The position numbers and the translations under genes are program-made. This document shows, in pieces, positions 17,123 through 25,298 of a stretch of 64,000 nucleotides of DNA. This DNA comes from Alphaproteobacteria bacterium (lineage in GTDB: Bacteria > Pseudomonadota > Alphaproteobacteria > Thalassobaculales > Thalassobaculaceae): the NCBI GenBank assembly GCA_024742605.1, contig JANSYC010000015.1, forward strand, positions 1 to 64,000, in the 5' to 3' direction. The notes under the pieces were generated by a model. That model saw nothing but the letters and a program-made list of their open reading frames with translations, did no database searches and was not told where the DNA came from. Each line of letters opens with the position of its first letter. Within the stretch, counting starts at the first letter, position 1.

Positions 17123-18298
17123 ATGAGCCGCCTCGCAGGACGTCAGTTTCTCAACATCCCCGGCCCCACCAACATTCCCGACCGGGTGCTGCAGGCCATG
17201 CACCGGCCAGCGCTCGACTTCATGACCCAGGAATTCTTCGACATCCAGATCGAGTGTCGAGAGACCATGAAGAAGATCCTGAAGACCGAGAACGAGGTGA
17301 TGATCTACGCCTCCTCGGGCCACGGCTCGTGGGAAGCGGCGATGACCAACACCTGCTCGCCGGGCGACACCATCCTGATCTGCGAGACCGGCCGGTTCTC
17401 CGAGAGCTGGGCCGGCATGGGCGAGGCGCTGGGCCTGAAGGTCGAGACCCTGGCCAACGAGTGGGACCGGGCGCTCGATCCAAGCCGGGTCGAGGATCGG
17501 CTGCGGGCGGACAAGGAGCACAAGATCCGGGCGGTCTGCATGGTGCAGAACGAAACCTCCACCGGCATGGCCCATGACATCAAGGGCGTCGGTGCGGCGA
17601 TCCGCAATTCCGGCCACCCGGCCCTGTTCATGGTCGATACAATCTCCTCGCTCGCGTCCTACGATTTCCGGATGGACGAATGGGGCATCGACGTCGCGGT
17701 CGCGGGCTCGCAGAAGGGTCTGATGCTACCGGTCGGCCTCGGCATCTCGGCGGTCAGCGAGAAGGCGATCGCGGCGGGCAAGACCGCCACCCTGCCGCGC
17801 AAGTATTTCGACTGGGAGGAGCTGCGTCCGAACGAGCAGGGTCGCATCCGCTTCGCCGGCACCGCGCCGAGCCACCTGTTCTTCGCCATGCGCGAGGGCC
17901 TGCGGATGCTGATGGAGGAAGGGCTGGAGAACGTCTTCGCCCGTCACCACCGTCTGGCCGAGGCGACCCAGGCCGCCGTGCGTGCCTGGAGCCGGGGCAA
18001 CGGTCCCAGCCTGTTCTGCAAGGACGACGCCGCGCTTTCGGACTCGGTCACCGCCGTGCGGATGCCGGAGGGTTTCGATGCCGACGCCTTCCGGGGCAAG
18101 GTGCTGAGCGAGACCAATGTGGCGCTTGGCGGCGGGCTGGCGCGGCTTCAGGGCTCGGTGTTCCGGATCGGCCATCTGGGGGATCTGAACGAGCCGATGA
18201 TCCTGGGCTGCCTGTCGACCATCGAAATGCAGCTCAAGCGCCAGGGCATCCCGCACGGGGCCGGCGGCGTCGACGCGGCGATCGAGAGTCTGGCCTGA
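17123..18298 (+). CDS. Serine-glyoxylate / alanine-glyoxylate aminotransferase family (class V)
   Basis: 391 aa PLP enzyme of fold type I. Visible signatures are NIPGPTNIPDRVLQAM at the N terminus, YASSGHGSWEAAMTN near 65-80, VQNETSTGMAHD near 140-151, FMVDTISSLAS and the PLP lysine in AGSQKGLMLPVG near 195. The family moves the amino group from serine or alanine to glyoxylate and works in the serine cycle, photorespiration or purine breakdown. No serine-cycle genes are adjacent, so the physiological donor is not settled. Cotranscribed with the DUF1330 gene. Confidence 0.88.
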   Translation: MSRLAGRQFLNIPGPTNIPDRVLQAMHRPALDFMTQEFFDIQIECRETMKKILKTENEVMIYASSGHGSWEAAMTNTCSPGDTILICETGRFSESWAGMGEALGLKVETLANEWDRALDPSRVEDRLRADKEHKIRAVCMVQNETSTGMAHDIKGVGAAIRNSGHPALFMVDTISSLASYDFRMDEWGIDVAVAGSQKGLMLPVGLGISAVSEKAIAAGKTATLPRKYFDWEELRPNEQGRIRFAGTAPSHLFFAMREGLRMLMEEGLENVFARHHRLAEATQAAVRAWSRGNGPSLFCKDDAALSDSVTAVRMPEGFDADAFRGKVLSETNVALGGGLARLQGSVFRIGHLGDLNEPMILGCLSTIEMQLKRQGIPHGAGGVDAAIESLA

Positions 18299-18333
18299 TC
18301 GGGAGACGGAAATCGCGATCTGATAGGCCCAAG

Positions 18334-18382
18334 CCGACTGGCCCAACCGACTGGCCCAACCGACTGGGCCAACCGACTGGGC
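18334..18382 (+). repeat. 13-bp tandem repeat, about 3.8 copies
   Basis: The unit CCGACTGGCCCAA runs at 18334-18346 and 18347-18359, then with one base changed (CCGACTGGGCCAA) at 18360-18372, and a partial copy to 18382. It lies between two convergent stop codons and is not coding. The unit is itself imperfectly palindromic, so it could fold as a bidirectional transcription block. Confidence 0.85.
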
Positions 18383-18398
18383 GATCTGACGGGGTGGG

Positions 18399-19148
18399 TT
18401 ATTCCGCCGCCTGCGCGGTGGTGGACAGACGCAGGTCCGGAAGACCCATCCGGTCGAACAGGTTCAGGGTCCAGCGCTCAACACCGTCGTTGAACAGCTC
18501 CCAGCCTTTGATATGGGCCCGCTTGGGCTGCGCACCCGGCAGCATCAGCCGATGCGCCCCGCCCATGTTCCAGCGATGGATCATCTCCAGGGTGATCTCG
18601 GGGTGGAACTGGATACCGTAGGACTTTTCGCCATAGCGGAAGGCCTGCTGCGGAAACGAATTCGTACCCTCGGCCAACAATTCGCAACAGTCCGGGGTTT
18701 CGAAGCCCTCCCGATGGAACTGGAAAAAGAACTCGGAGTGGTCGAACAGATCGCCGGCCGCGGCGGTCGGGACCACCTTGGTGTAGCCCACTTCCATATG
18801 CCGCTCAGGATGCGGGGCCACCACGCCGCCCAGGGCGCGGGCCAGGATCTGGCCGCCCAGGCAGATACCGAAATACGGAACATCCGCCTTCAGAACGGTT
18901 TCGACATGGCTGATCTCGCGCCGGATGCCGTCGAAATCGGTCTCGTCATTGGCACTCATCGGGCCGCCGAACACGACGACCCCGGCATAATCCGCGATAT
19001 TGAGAGGCAGGTCGCAGCCGAGGCAGGGGAAGCGGCGTTCCAGCACGTATCCGCGCCGCTCCAGCAGTTCGCCGACCCGTCCGGGTGTGGACTGCTTCTG
19101 ATGCAGAACGATCAGAACCGTATTCTTGCGTCCCTGCGGATCTCTCAT
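18399..19148 (-). CDS. Class I glutamine amidotransferase-like protein
   Basis: 249 aa. The triad contexts of class I amidotransferases are visible: nucleophile Cys in YFGICLGGQILARALGG, and His/Glu in GIQFHPEITLEM. The N terminus TVLIVLHQKQSTPGRVGELLERRGY and VVVFGGPMSANDE match stand-alone GMP-synthase-like amidotransferases of proteobacteria, which often act as gamma-glutamyl hydrolases. The ATG at 19148 was chosen over longer open sequence because it gives the family start and follows a purine-rich GGGGATG. Substrate unknown. It lies 47 bp downstream of pncB and may be cotranscribed. Confidence 0.85.
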   Translation of the reverse strand: MRDPQGRKNTVLIVLHQKQSTPGRVGELLERRGYVLERRFPCLGCDLPLNIADYAGVVVFGGPMSANDETDFDGIRREISHVETVLKADVPYFGICLGGQILARALGGVVAPHPERHMEVGYTKVVPTAAAGDLFDHSEFFFQFHREGFETPDCCELLAEGTNSFPQQAFRYGEKSYGIQFHPEITLEMIHRWNMGGAHRLMLPGAQPKRAHIKGWELFNDGVERWTLNLFDRMGLPDLRLSTTAQAAE

Positions 19149-19195
19149 CGCATCCCCATACTTCCGTTGCCACGCCAAACCCGCCCGCCAGTCCC

Positions 19196-20440
19196 TTAGA
19201 CGCCCGACGGAGTCTCCCCTCCCCGTCCGACCAGGAGAAACTCGCGGCCGACCTTGACCCGGGCCTCGCCATCGTAGTCGACGATATCCGCGGTGGCGTA
19301 GGTCTCGCTCCACTTGTCAGGTAAATAGGAGCCCGTACCGATAACGTCCACCGGCGCCTTCGCCAAAGCCATGACCCGACACTTCTCCGGCCCGAACCCG
19401 GAGGAGGCGACAATCCGCACTTTCGGGTAGCCGGCGGCGTCCAGACGTTCCCGCAGATACCAGATCGCGGCCGCCGAAACGCCGGTGCCGATCAGCGAGC
19501 GCAATTCCTGTTCGGAGCGGTAACCGCGAATGGCCTCCGGCGCGTTCCGGTCCAGCACCCGATAGGCCCCTGCGGTATCCAGCCCTTCGATGAACCGTCC
19601 GCCATGGGTGTCCAGCCGCATCGAAAGCTTGCCCGCCGCCGCAAGATCCGGGAACCGGGCGCAGACCGCGATGCTGTCGGTGATCTCCTTGCCGAAATAG
19701 TCGACCAGGACGGTCAGATTCTCCGACGGGTGGGTCTCGTGGAACATCTCCGCAGCCCGCACGGTCGATCCGGCATAGCCGATCAGGGCGTGCGGCATGG
19801 TGCCGTAGCCGCGGGTCTGGCCGAAATATCGGGCGGTGGCGTCCGACGCGTTGCCGATGAATCCTTTGGCGCCGACCTTTTTCTTCGCCTTCTCAGAGCC
19901 GACGCTGGCGCCATAGGCCATGATCTCGGCCATCTCGGTCCCGGCGCAGTGCCGCGCATCCATTGCCAGGAACGCCGTATTCGGCAGTTCCACGCACATG
20001 GTGTAGGCGTTGTAGGCAGCAACACAGGCCGCGCCGAGCTTCTGAAGGTACAGCGTCTCCAGGTCGACCAGATGGTAGAAGGACCCCGAGATCGTCATCA
20101 TCGGCTCACCGGCTCCGACCCAGGCCCCTTCCCTGAAATTCAGCTTCACGTCGAACGAGACGCCCCGCGCTGTCGCCATCTGGGTCAGCCATTCGATCGC
20201 CAGACGTGGCGCGCAGGTGACCGGGCGGCGCATGAAAATGGCATAGGTGACCCGCTTGTCGCCGAACTGGCCGATACAGTCCTTGGTGCGGGTGAAGTAT
20301 TTGTCGACATAGGCCGGCAAGTCCTCCGGCGACGGGTGGTTGACGGTCGACGGCCATGTCACCTCGCGTGCCGGCTGTCCGGCACCGGTTTCGGCCTCAA
20401 GCGTCACATCGCCGCCAAGTTCTTGTTCCATCGCGCTCAT
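19196..20440 (-). CDS. pncB: Nicotinate phosphoribosyltransferase
   Basis: 414 aa, typical of the family. Recognisable are YVDKYFTRTKDC near the N terminus, YLQKLGAACVAAYNAY, MDARHCAGTEM, DTHGGRFIEGLDTAG near 275-290 and VDVIGTGSYLPDKW near the end. It joins nicotinate to phosphoribosyl pyrophosphate in the cytoplasm, the first step of NAD salvage, and so feeds the NAD synthetase encoded 11 kb away. The first ATG (MSAMEQ) is used; a second at codon 4 is equally possible. Confidence 0.9.
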   Translation of the reverse strand: MSAMEQELGGDVTLEAETGAGQPAREVTWPSTVNHPSPEDLPAYVDKYFTRTKDCIGQFGDKRVTYAIFMRRPVTCAPRLAIEWLTQMATARGVSFDVKLNFREGAWVGAGEPMMTISGSFYHLVDLETLYLQKLGAACVAAYNAYTMCVELPNTAFLAMDARHCAGTEMAEIMAYGASVGSEKAKKKVGAKGFIGNASDATARYFGQTRGYGTMPHALIGYAGSTVRAAEMFHETHPSENLTVLVDYFGKEITDSIAVCARFPDLAAAGKLSMRLDTHGGRFIEGLDTAGAYRVLDRNAPEAIRGYRSEQELRSLIGTGVSAAAIWYLRERLDAAGYPKVRIVASSGFGPEKCRVMALAKAPVDVIGTGSYLPDKWSETYATADIVDYDGEARVKVGREFLLVGRGGETPSGV

Positions 20441-20580
20441 GTCGCACCATTTCCACAGCGATCACAGCCAGACAAAAGCCTAGCCCGCGCCCCGACCGGC
20501 TGCAAATCCATCAATCCGCACAGGGATGCTGCGCAAATCGCACGAAGAGTTGGAGGGGCGTCCGGTCGAACGCCCGGTCC

Positions 20581-21969
20581 TCAGGACGCCTCGCGCAGCT
20601 CGACGGCAGGTGCGCGCCGGCGCTTCTGCAGCATTTCGGCGACCAGGAAGGCCAACTCCAGGGACTGAGATGCATTGAGACGGGGATCGCAATGGGTGTG
20701 GTAGCGATCGGCCAGGGCATGCTCGGTGATCCGGTGCGCACCGCCGGTGCACTCGGTCACATCCTGTCCCGTCATCTCCACATGGACGCCGCCGGCATAG
20801 CTGCCCTCGGCCTCGTGCACCTCGAAGAACCCCCGGACCTCGTCGAGAATTCGGTCGAACGGCCGGGTCTTGTATCCGGTCGAAGACGTCAGGGTGTTGC
20901 CGTGCATCGGATCACAGGACCAGACCACCTCGCGGCCCTCACGCTGCACCGCGCGCACCAGCTTGGGAAGCCCCGCCCGGACCTTGTCCGAGCCCATCCG
21001 CGCGATCAGGGTCATGCGCCCCGGATCGTTCAACGGGTTCAGCACGTCCAGCAGTTTCAGAAGCTCATCCGGATCCAGGGTCGGCCCGCATTTCAGGCCG
21101 ATCGGGTTGTGAATGCCCCGGAAGTATTCGACATGCGCGCCATCCAACTGGCGGGTGCGATCCCCGATCCAGACCATATGGGCGCTGGTGGCGTACCAGC
21201 CCCGATCGTCGGTGATCGTGTCCTTCCGGGTCAGCGTCTCCTCATAGTTCAGCAGCAGGGCTTCGTGGCTGGTGTAGAACTCGGTCTCGCGCAGCTGCTG
21301 CGTCGACTGCGGCGTCACCCCGCAGGCCCGCATGAAGGACAGACATTCGTCGATCCGCTGGGACAGCTTCTCGAACCGCTCGCCCTCCGGGCTGTCCTCG
21401 ACAAAGGACAGGGTCCAGCGGTTGATCTCTTCCAGATTGGCGAACCCGCCCTGCGCGAAGGCCCGCAGCAGGTTCAGGGTGGCGGCCGACTGGTTGTAGA
21501 CCCGGTGCAGGCGCTCCGGGTCCGGAATCCGAGACTCCTCCGTGAACTCCATGCCGTTGACCATGTCGCCGCGATAGCTCGGCAGCTCGATCCCGTCGAT
21601 CGTCTCGATATCGGAGGAGCGCGGCTTCGCGAACTGGCCGGCCATGCGGCCCACCTTCACCACCGGGCAGCTGGCCCCGAAGGTCAGCACCACCGCCATC
21701 TGCAGCAGGACACGAAAGGTGTCTCGAATATTGTCGGCGGAGAACTCGGCGAAGCTCTCGGCGCAGTCGCCCCCCTGCAGGAGGAAGGCGCGGCCTGCGG
21801 CAACCTCGGCCAGCTCCCGGCGCAGGCGCTGGGCCTCGCCCGCGAAAACCAGGGTCGGATATCCGCGCAGGATCTTCTCGACGTCCTCAACGCGACCGGC
21901 GTCCGGATAGCTCGGCACCTGCTTGATCGGCTTGTTCCGCCAGCTGGACGGACTCCACGCGCCGGTCAT
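20581..21969 (-). CDS. 3-deoxy-7-phosphoheptulonate synthase, class II
   Basis: 462 aa. The class II (plant/actinobacterial-type) DAHP synthase motifs are plain: [30 protein letters not shown] near 65-80, [43 protein letters not shown] and [16 protein letters not shown]. It condenses phosphoenolpyruvate and erythrose 4-phosphate at the entry to the shikimate pathway. The ATG at 21969 follows a GGAGG site five bases before it; an earlier in-frame ATG gives an atypical leader. The 5' region can fold (see 21992-22051), so leader-based control is possible. Confidence 0.95.
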   Translation of the reverse strand: MTGAWSPSSWRNKPIKQVPSYPDAGRVEDVEKILRGYPTLVFAGEAQRLRRELAEVAAGRAFLLQGGDCAESFAEFSADNIRDTFRVLLQMAVVLTFGASCPVVKVGRMAGQFAKPRSSDIETIDGIELPSYRGDMVNGMEFTEESRIPDPERLHRVYNQSAATLNLLRAFAQGGFANLEEINRWTLSFVEDSPEGERFEKLSQRIDECLSFMRACGVTPQSTQQLRETEFYTSHEALLLNYEETLTRKDTITDDRGWYATSAHMVWIGDRTRQLDGAHVEYFRGIHNPIGLKCGPTLDPDELLKLLDVLNPLNDPGRMTLIARMGSDKVRAGLPKLVRAVQREGREVVWSCDPMHGNTLTSSTGYKTRPFDRILDEVRGFFEVHEAEGSYAGGVHVEMTGQDVTECTGGAHRITEHALADRYHTHCDPRLNASQSLELAFLVAEMLQKRRRAPAVELREAS

Positions 21970-21991
21970 ACTAACCTCCAATATAAGCCAC

Positions 21992-22051
21992 ATGCGATTG
22001 ACGAGCAGCCTTTGTAACAGGCGGTTCCGCTCGCTGCCAGACGAATCGCAT
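21992..22051 (-). promoter_or_regulatory. Inverted repeat in the leader of DAHP synthase
   Basis: ATGCGATT at 21992-21999 is complementary to AATCGCAT at 22044-22051, with an inner pairing GCAGC (22005-22009) / GCTGC (22033-22037) and a small CGG/CCG hairpin inside. The structure ends about 13 bp from the GGAGG ribosome site of the gene. It could be an attenuator, an operator or simply a stable leader; no leader peptide rich in aromatic residues is apparent. Confidence 0.4.
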
Positions 22052-22070
22052 ATTTTCCGCGGGCGCTCTT

Positions 22071-22097
22071 GTGCTTTCCAGTGATTTGGAAAGGCAC
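22071..22097. repeat. Short inverted repeat upstream of DAHP synthase
   Basis: GTGCTTTCC (22071-22079) pairs with GGAAAGGCAC (22088-22097), with one bulged base and an 8-base loop. There is no T-run on either side, so it is more like an operator or RNA hairpin than an intrinsic terminator. It lies between the cupin gene and the DAHP synthase gene. Confidence 0.45.
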
Positions 22098-22186
22098 AAT
22101 CGGGAACGATACAGGGGGCAGAAAGGCGCTCTCAGGCTCGGAGCCGGAATCGCCTCAGCCGATCAAGGCCGCAAGCTCGAGAGGAT

Positions 22187-22738
22187 CTACTCCGCCGCCG
22201 CCAAACGGGCGTTGCTCTCCTCGAACAGCCGCCGCGTCTTCTCCACGTCATAGGGCGCCTCTTCCAGGGTCTCCGCGTCCCATTCGTGCCGGTCCGCATC
22301 GAAGAAATCGCCGCCGTAGACGTGCAGGGCCCCGGTCAGCTTGGTCAGCGGATTTCTGACCGAGTGGATGGCGCTGTCGCCGAGCCAGACCGCCCCTTTG
22401 GCTTCCATGTCCTTGGTCCCGAGGCGTTCCAGCCCGTTCTCTTCGGACCGGCGCCAGAAGCTGTTGGTCTCCTTGCCGGTATAGATCCCGATCGCCGCCC
22501 ACATGGCGTGATCGTGGGGCATCAGTTCCATCTCCGGGCCCCAGACCAGGTTGAGCACGGTCAGCTTGTCGGAACGGTGCAGCGTGAACAGGCCGGCCTT
22601 GGTGGGTTCCCCCAACGCCTTCATCACCGCCGCCGGATCGGTCACCGCCGCCGCCACGACTTCACGGGCCGCCATCTCCGGTGCGGTCTCGTCGAGGGCC
22701 GTGGTGCAGTCGGCGATGAATTTCTCGATATCGAACAT
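22187..22738 (-). CDS. Cysteine dioxygenase-like cupin protein
   Basis: 183 aa with the beta-barrel and metal site of thiol dioxygenases: LNLVWGPEMELMPHDHAMWAAIG gives His75 and His77, and DSAIHSVRNP gives His125, the expected three-histidine iron site. The later LHVYGGDFF matches the family. Relatives oxidise cysteine or 3-mercaptopropionate to the sulfinate; this one is closer to the uncharacterised bacterial group of metal-dependent double-stranded beta-helix proteins, so the thiol is not assigned. Cytoplasmic. A GGGAG site precedes the ATG. Confidence 0.75.
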   Translation of the reverse strand: MFDIEKFIADCTTALDETAPEMAAREVVAAAVTDPAAVMKALGEPTKAGLFTLHRSDKLTVLNLVWGPEMELMPHDHAMWAAIGIYTGKETNSFWRRSEENGLERLGTKDMEAKGAVWLGDSAIHSVRNPLTKLTGALHVYGGDFFDADRHEWDAETLEEAPYDVEKTRRLFEESNARLAAAE

Positions 22739-22781
22739 AGCAAGGCTCCCGTGAATGGACTGGTCCGACTATACGCCGCCG

Positions 22782-23921
22782 TCACCGCACCCGCCACCGC
22801 TCCAGCACGTCCCGCCGCACCTCCACCCCCAGGCCTGGGCCCTGCGGGACATGGGCTGTCCCGTCCGCCACGCGGATCGGCTCGACCAGAAGATCCTGGC
22901 GGAACGGATGCGGTGTGCTGTCGTATTCCAGCAGCGGGGCATGAGCGCCGAAGGCCGGCGTCGTCGTCGGAAGGACGGCCAGCAACTGCATCGCCGCCGC
23001 CAGGCCGATCCCGGTCCCCCAGACATGCGGCTGATACCGGGCGCCGTGGGTCCACGCCATGTCCGCAATCCGCTTTGCTTCAGTCAGTCCGCCGCAGGAG
23101 GCGGTGTCCGGCTGAAGGATATCCATTGCGCGGGCCTCAAGGATGCGGCGGAAATCGTGCCGGGTGAAGGAGCATTCGCCGCCCGCGATCGGGATCGAGG
23201 TGGTGCGGCGCAGCTCGGCATATCCCTCCAGATCCTCCGGCTCCACCGGTTCCTCGAACCACCCGATATCGAGCGGTTCCATCGCCAGCGCCAGTTTTTT
23301 GGCCTGCACCAGATCGCAGCCGTGATTTGCGTCCACGAACAGCTCTATCTCCGGCCCGATGGTATCGCGCAGCATCTCCACCAGCTCGATATCATCGCGA
23401 AACCCGAACCCCACCTTGGTCTTCATCGCGGTGAAACCGGCGTCGAGATATCCCTCCGCCTCCGCCTGCAAAAGTGCCCGGTTCTCCGCCGGCGTGCTGG
23501 AGCGGCGATAAAGCCCGGTCGCATAGCCCCGTACGCTGTCCCGGATCGGTCCACCCATCAGCACATGCACCGGCTGTCCGAGCGCCTTGCCCCGCAGATC
23601 CCACAACGCGATGTCGAGGGCGGAGAGCGCCTGCACCGGCACGCCCCGTTGCCCGTGATCCCGAAGCGCGTTGTACAGCTCCTCCCAGATGGCGTCGCCG
23701 GCCAGCGGCGAGCGTCCGATCAGGCGCGGGGCATAGTATCGGTCGATAACGCTGGCCAGCGCGAAGGGCGGCCCATACCCGTCGCCCCATCCGATCAGCC
23801 CACTGTCGGTCTCGATCTCGACCACCAGCCCGACCCGTTTGTCGACCCAGGCCTGACTGAACGCGAAACTGTTTTCGATCGGCGCTTCCAGCACATGGGT
23901 GATGATTCTGGTGATCTTCAT
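22782..23921 (-). CDS. Mandelate racemase / muconate lactonizing enzyme family protein
   Basis: 379 aa enolase-superfamily enzyme. The barrel holds KTK (Lys167, Lys169) in AMKTKVGFG, metal ligands Asp197 in FVDANHGCD, Glu223 or Glu224 in WFEEPVEPED and Glu249 in AGGECSFTRHDF, and His299 in QPHVWGTG, so both general bases of the MR subgroup are present. Such enzymes dehydrate or racemise sugar acids and other carboxylates. The start at 23921 has a GGGAGGA site. It is divergent, by 68 bp, from a 2-hydroxyacid dehydrogenase, which suggests a shared acid-sugar or hydroxy-acid route. Confidence 0.88.
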   Translation of the reverse strand: MKITRIITHVLEAPIENSFAFSQAWVDKRVGLVVEIETDSGLIGWGDGYGPPFALASVIDRYYAPRLIGRSPLAGDAIWEELYNALRDHGQRGVPVQALSALDIALWDLRGKALGQPVHVLMGGPIRDSVRGYATGLYRRSSTPAENRALLQAEAEGYLDAGFTAMKTKVGFGFRDDIELVEMLRDTIGPEIELFVDANHGCDLVQAKKLALAMEPLDIGWFEEPVEPEDLEGYAELRRTTSIPIAGGECSFTRHDFRRILEARAMDILQPDTASCGGLTEAKRIADMAWTHGARYQPHVWGTGIGLAAAMQLLAVLPTTTPAFGAHAPLLEYDSTPHPFRQDLLVEPIRVADGTAHVPQGPGLGVEVRRDVLERWRVR

Positions 23922-23989
23922 TTTGTCTATCCTCCCGTCTAAAGTCCCGCCAACCATAACGGGGACATCCAGGGAAAGGGAGCGAGACG

Positions 23990-24997
23990 ATGCGGGTACT
24001 GATTCCGGACGTGCAGTTCGACGGCGAGCCGACGGTCGAGATGGAGGCCTTCGAGGGCAAGGCGAGCTTCGACGTCTTTCAGGCCAAGTCGGGGTCTGAG
24101 ATTCCCGACGAGGTCCTGCGCGCCTGCGACGCGATCCTGCTCTGGCACATCGTCGATATCGACCCGGCGATGGTCGCCAAGCTCGACAATTGCAAAATCG
24201 TCGCGCGGCTCGGTATCGGCTACGATCGGATCAATACCGCCGCCTGCGGGGAACGGGGCATTCGGGTCTCGAACGTCCCGAGCTACGACGTGACCGACGT
24301 GGTCAACTCGACCATCGCCATGGTGCTGGCACTGCAGCGCGGCCTGCTGAGCTATCACGAGGAGCTGAAGGCCGACATCCGCAAGAACTGGGCCTGGGAG
24401 GGGCCGCCGGCCCTGCGCCGGGTGCGCGGCCAGAATTTCGGCATCGTCGGCTGCGGACGGATCGGCACGGCGGTGGCGGTGCGGGCGCGGGCGATGGGTA
24501 TGAATGTGGGCTATTTCGACCCTTACCTTCCGACCGGCCACGAGATGTCCCTGGACCTCAAACGCTTCGCTTCGCTTGAGGACCTGCTCGGATGGTCGGA
24601 CGCGGTCAGCCTGCACACACCGCTCAACGCGGACACCACCAACATGATCGACACGGCCGCCGTCGACGCCATGAAGGGCGACACAATCCTGTGCAACTGC
24701 GCGCGGGGCGGGTTGGTCGACCTGAACGCTCTGGAACACGGCATCCGGACCGGCAAGATCGGCGGGGCCGCGCTCGACGCCTTCACTCTCGAGCCTCCGG
24801 CGCCGCATCCCTTGCTCGACGCCTGGGCGCGGGACGAAGACTGGGTGAAAGGGCGGCTCTGCATCACCCCGCATTCCAGCTTCTATAGCCGGACCACACT
24901 TGATGAGATCCGCCGCGACGCCGCCCGCACAGCCTACGACTACCTGGCCAATGGGATCTGGCGAAACGGCGTCAACACCAAGGATCTCAAGGAATAG
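23990..24997 (+). CDS. NAD-dependent D-2-hydroxyacid dehydrogenase, CtBP-like
   Basis: 335 aa. The nucleotide-binding loop GIVGCGRIG is at 151-159, the catalytic arginine 239 is in CNCARGGLVDL, glutamate 268 in TLEPPAPHP and histidine 295 in ITPHSSFYS. The wording RGLLSYHEELKADI and ARLGIGYDRIN matches the C-terminal-binding-protein-like branch of the family. It should reduce a 2-keto acid or oxidise a D-2-hydroxy acid with NAD. The substrate is unknown but is perhaps linked to the divergent enolase-superfamily gene. An AGGGAAAGGGAG stretch precedes the ATG. Confidence 0.88.
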   Translation: MRVLIPDVQFDGEPTVEMEAFEGKASFDVFQAKSGSEIPDEVLRACDAILLWHIVDIDPAMVAKLDNCKIVARLGIGYDRINTAACGERGIRVSNVPSYDVTDVVNSTIAMVLALQRGLLSYHEELKADIRKNWAWEGPPALRRVRGQNFGIVGCGRIGTAVAVRARAMGMNVGYFDPYLPTGHEMSLDLKRFASLEDLLGWSDAVSLHTPLNADTTNMIDTAAVDAMKGDTILCNCARGGLVDLNALEHGIRTGKIGGAALDAFTLEPPAPHPLLDAWARDEDWVKGRLCITPHSSFYSRTTLDEIRRDAARTAYDYLANGIWRNGVNTKDLKE

Positions 24998-25131
24998 GGG
25001 AACCCTGGGCGCGGCCGGACGTTTCCCGATCAGCGTATTGCGGGTCAGATCGCCAATAATGCTGATATACAAAGATTAAGCGCCCGGCCGGGCCCACCGC
25101 AGTTCTTGAACCGCCATTCCGGAGATCCCTC

Positions 25132-25296
25132 GTGACCATCATCCGCCTTCTTCTGACGATCCTGCTGCCGCCGCTCGGCGTGTTCCTGACGGTCGGGATC
25201 GGCGGGCACTTCTGGCTGAATATCCTGCTGACGATCCTCGGGTACATTCCCGGTATCGTGCACGGCGTCTGGATCATCGCCAAGCGCTCGGACTGA
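25132..25296 (+). CDS. YqaE/Pmp3 family small membrane protein
   Basis: 54 codons starting at GTG, with a GGAG site eight bases before it. The product is almost entirely two hydrophobic helices: IIRLLLTILLPPLGVFL, then a GIGGHFWLNILLTILG turn and PGIVHGVWIIAK. The LPPLGVFL and NxLLTxLGYxPGxxHGxW pattern is the signature of the YqaE/Pmp3 (UPF0057) proteolipid family, found from bacteria to plants and linked to membrane potential and salt or cold stress. The stop is 2 bp before the mechanosensitive channel start, so the two are one operon with an osmotic-stress flavour. Confidence 0.88.
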   Translation: MTIIRLLLTILLPPLGVFLTVGIGGHFWLNILLTILGYIPGIVHGVWIIAKRSD

Positions 25297-25298
25297 TC

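Noticed and set aside
18334-18382. Possible CRISPR array
   Set aside because: Repeat units touch each other with no spacers, are too short and no cas gene is near.
6641-20440. An NAD biosynthesis operon joining nadE and pncB
   Set aside because: The genes are 11 kb apart with plus-strand genes between them; the link is by pathway only.
20356-22017. A 550-codon plus-strand frame opposite DAHP synthase
   Set aside because: Antisense to a clear DAHP synthase with normal length and start; no domain in the translated frame.
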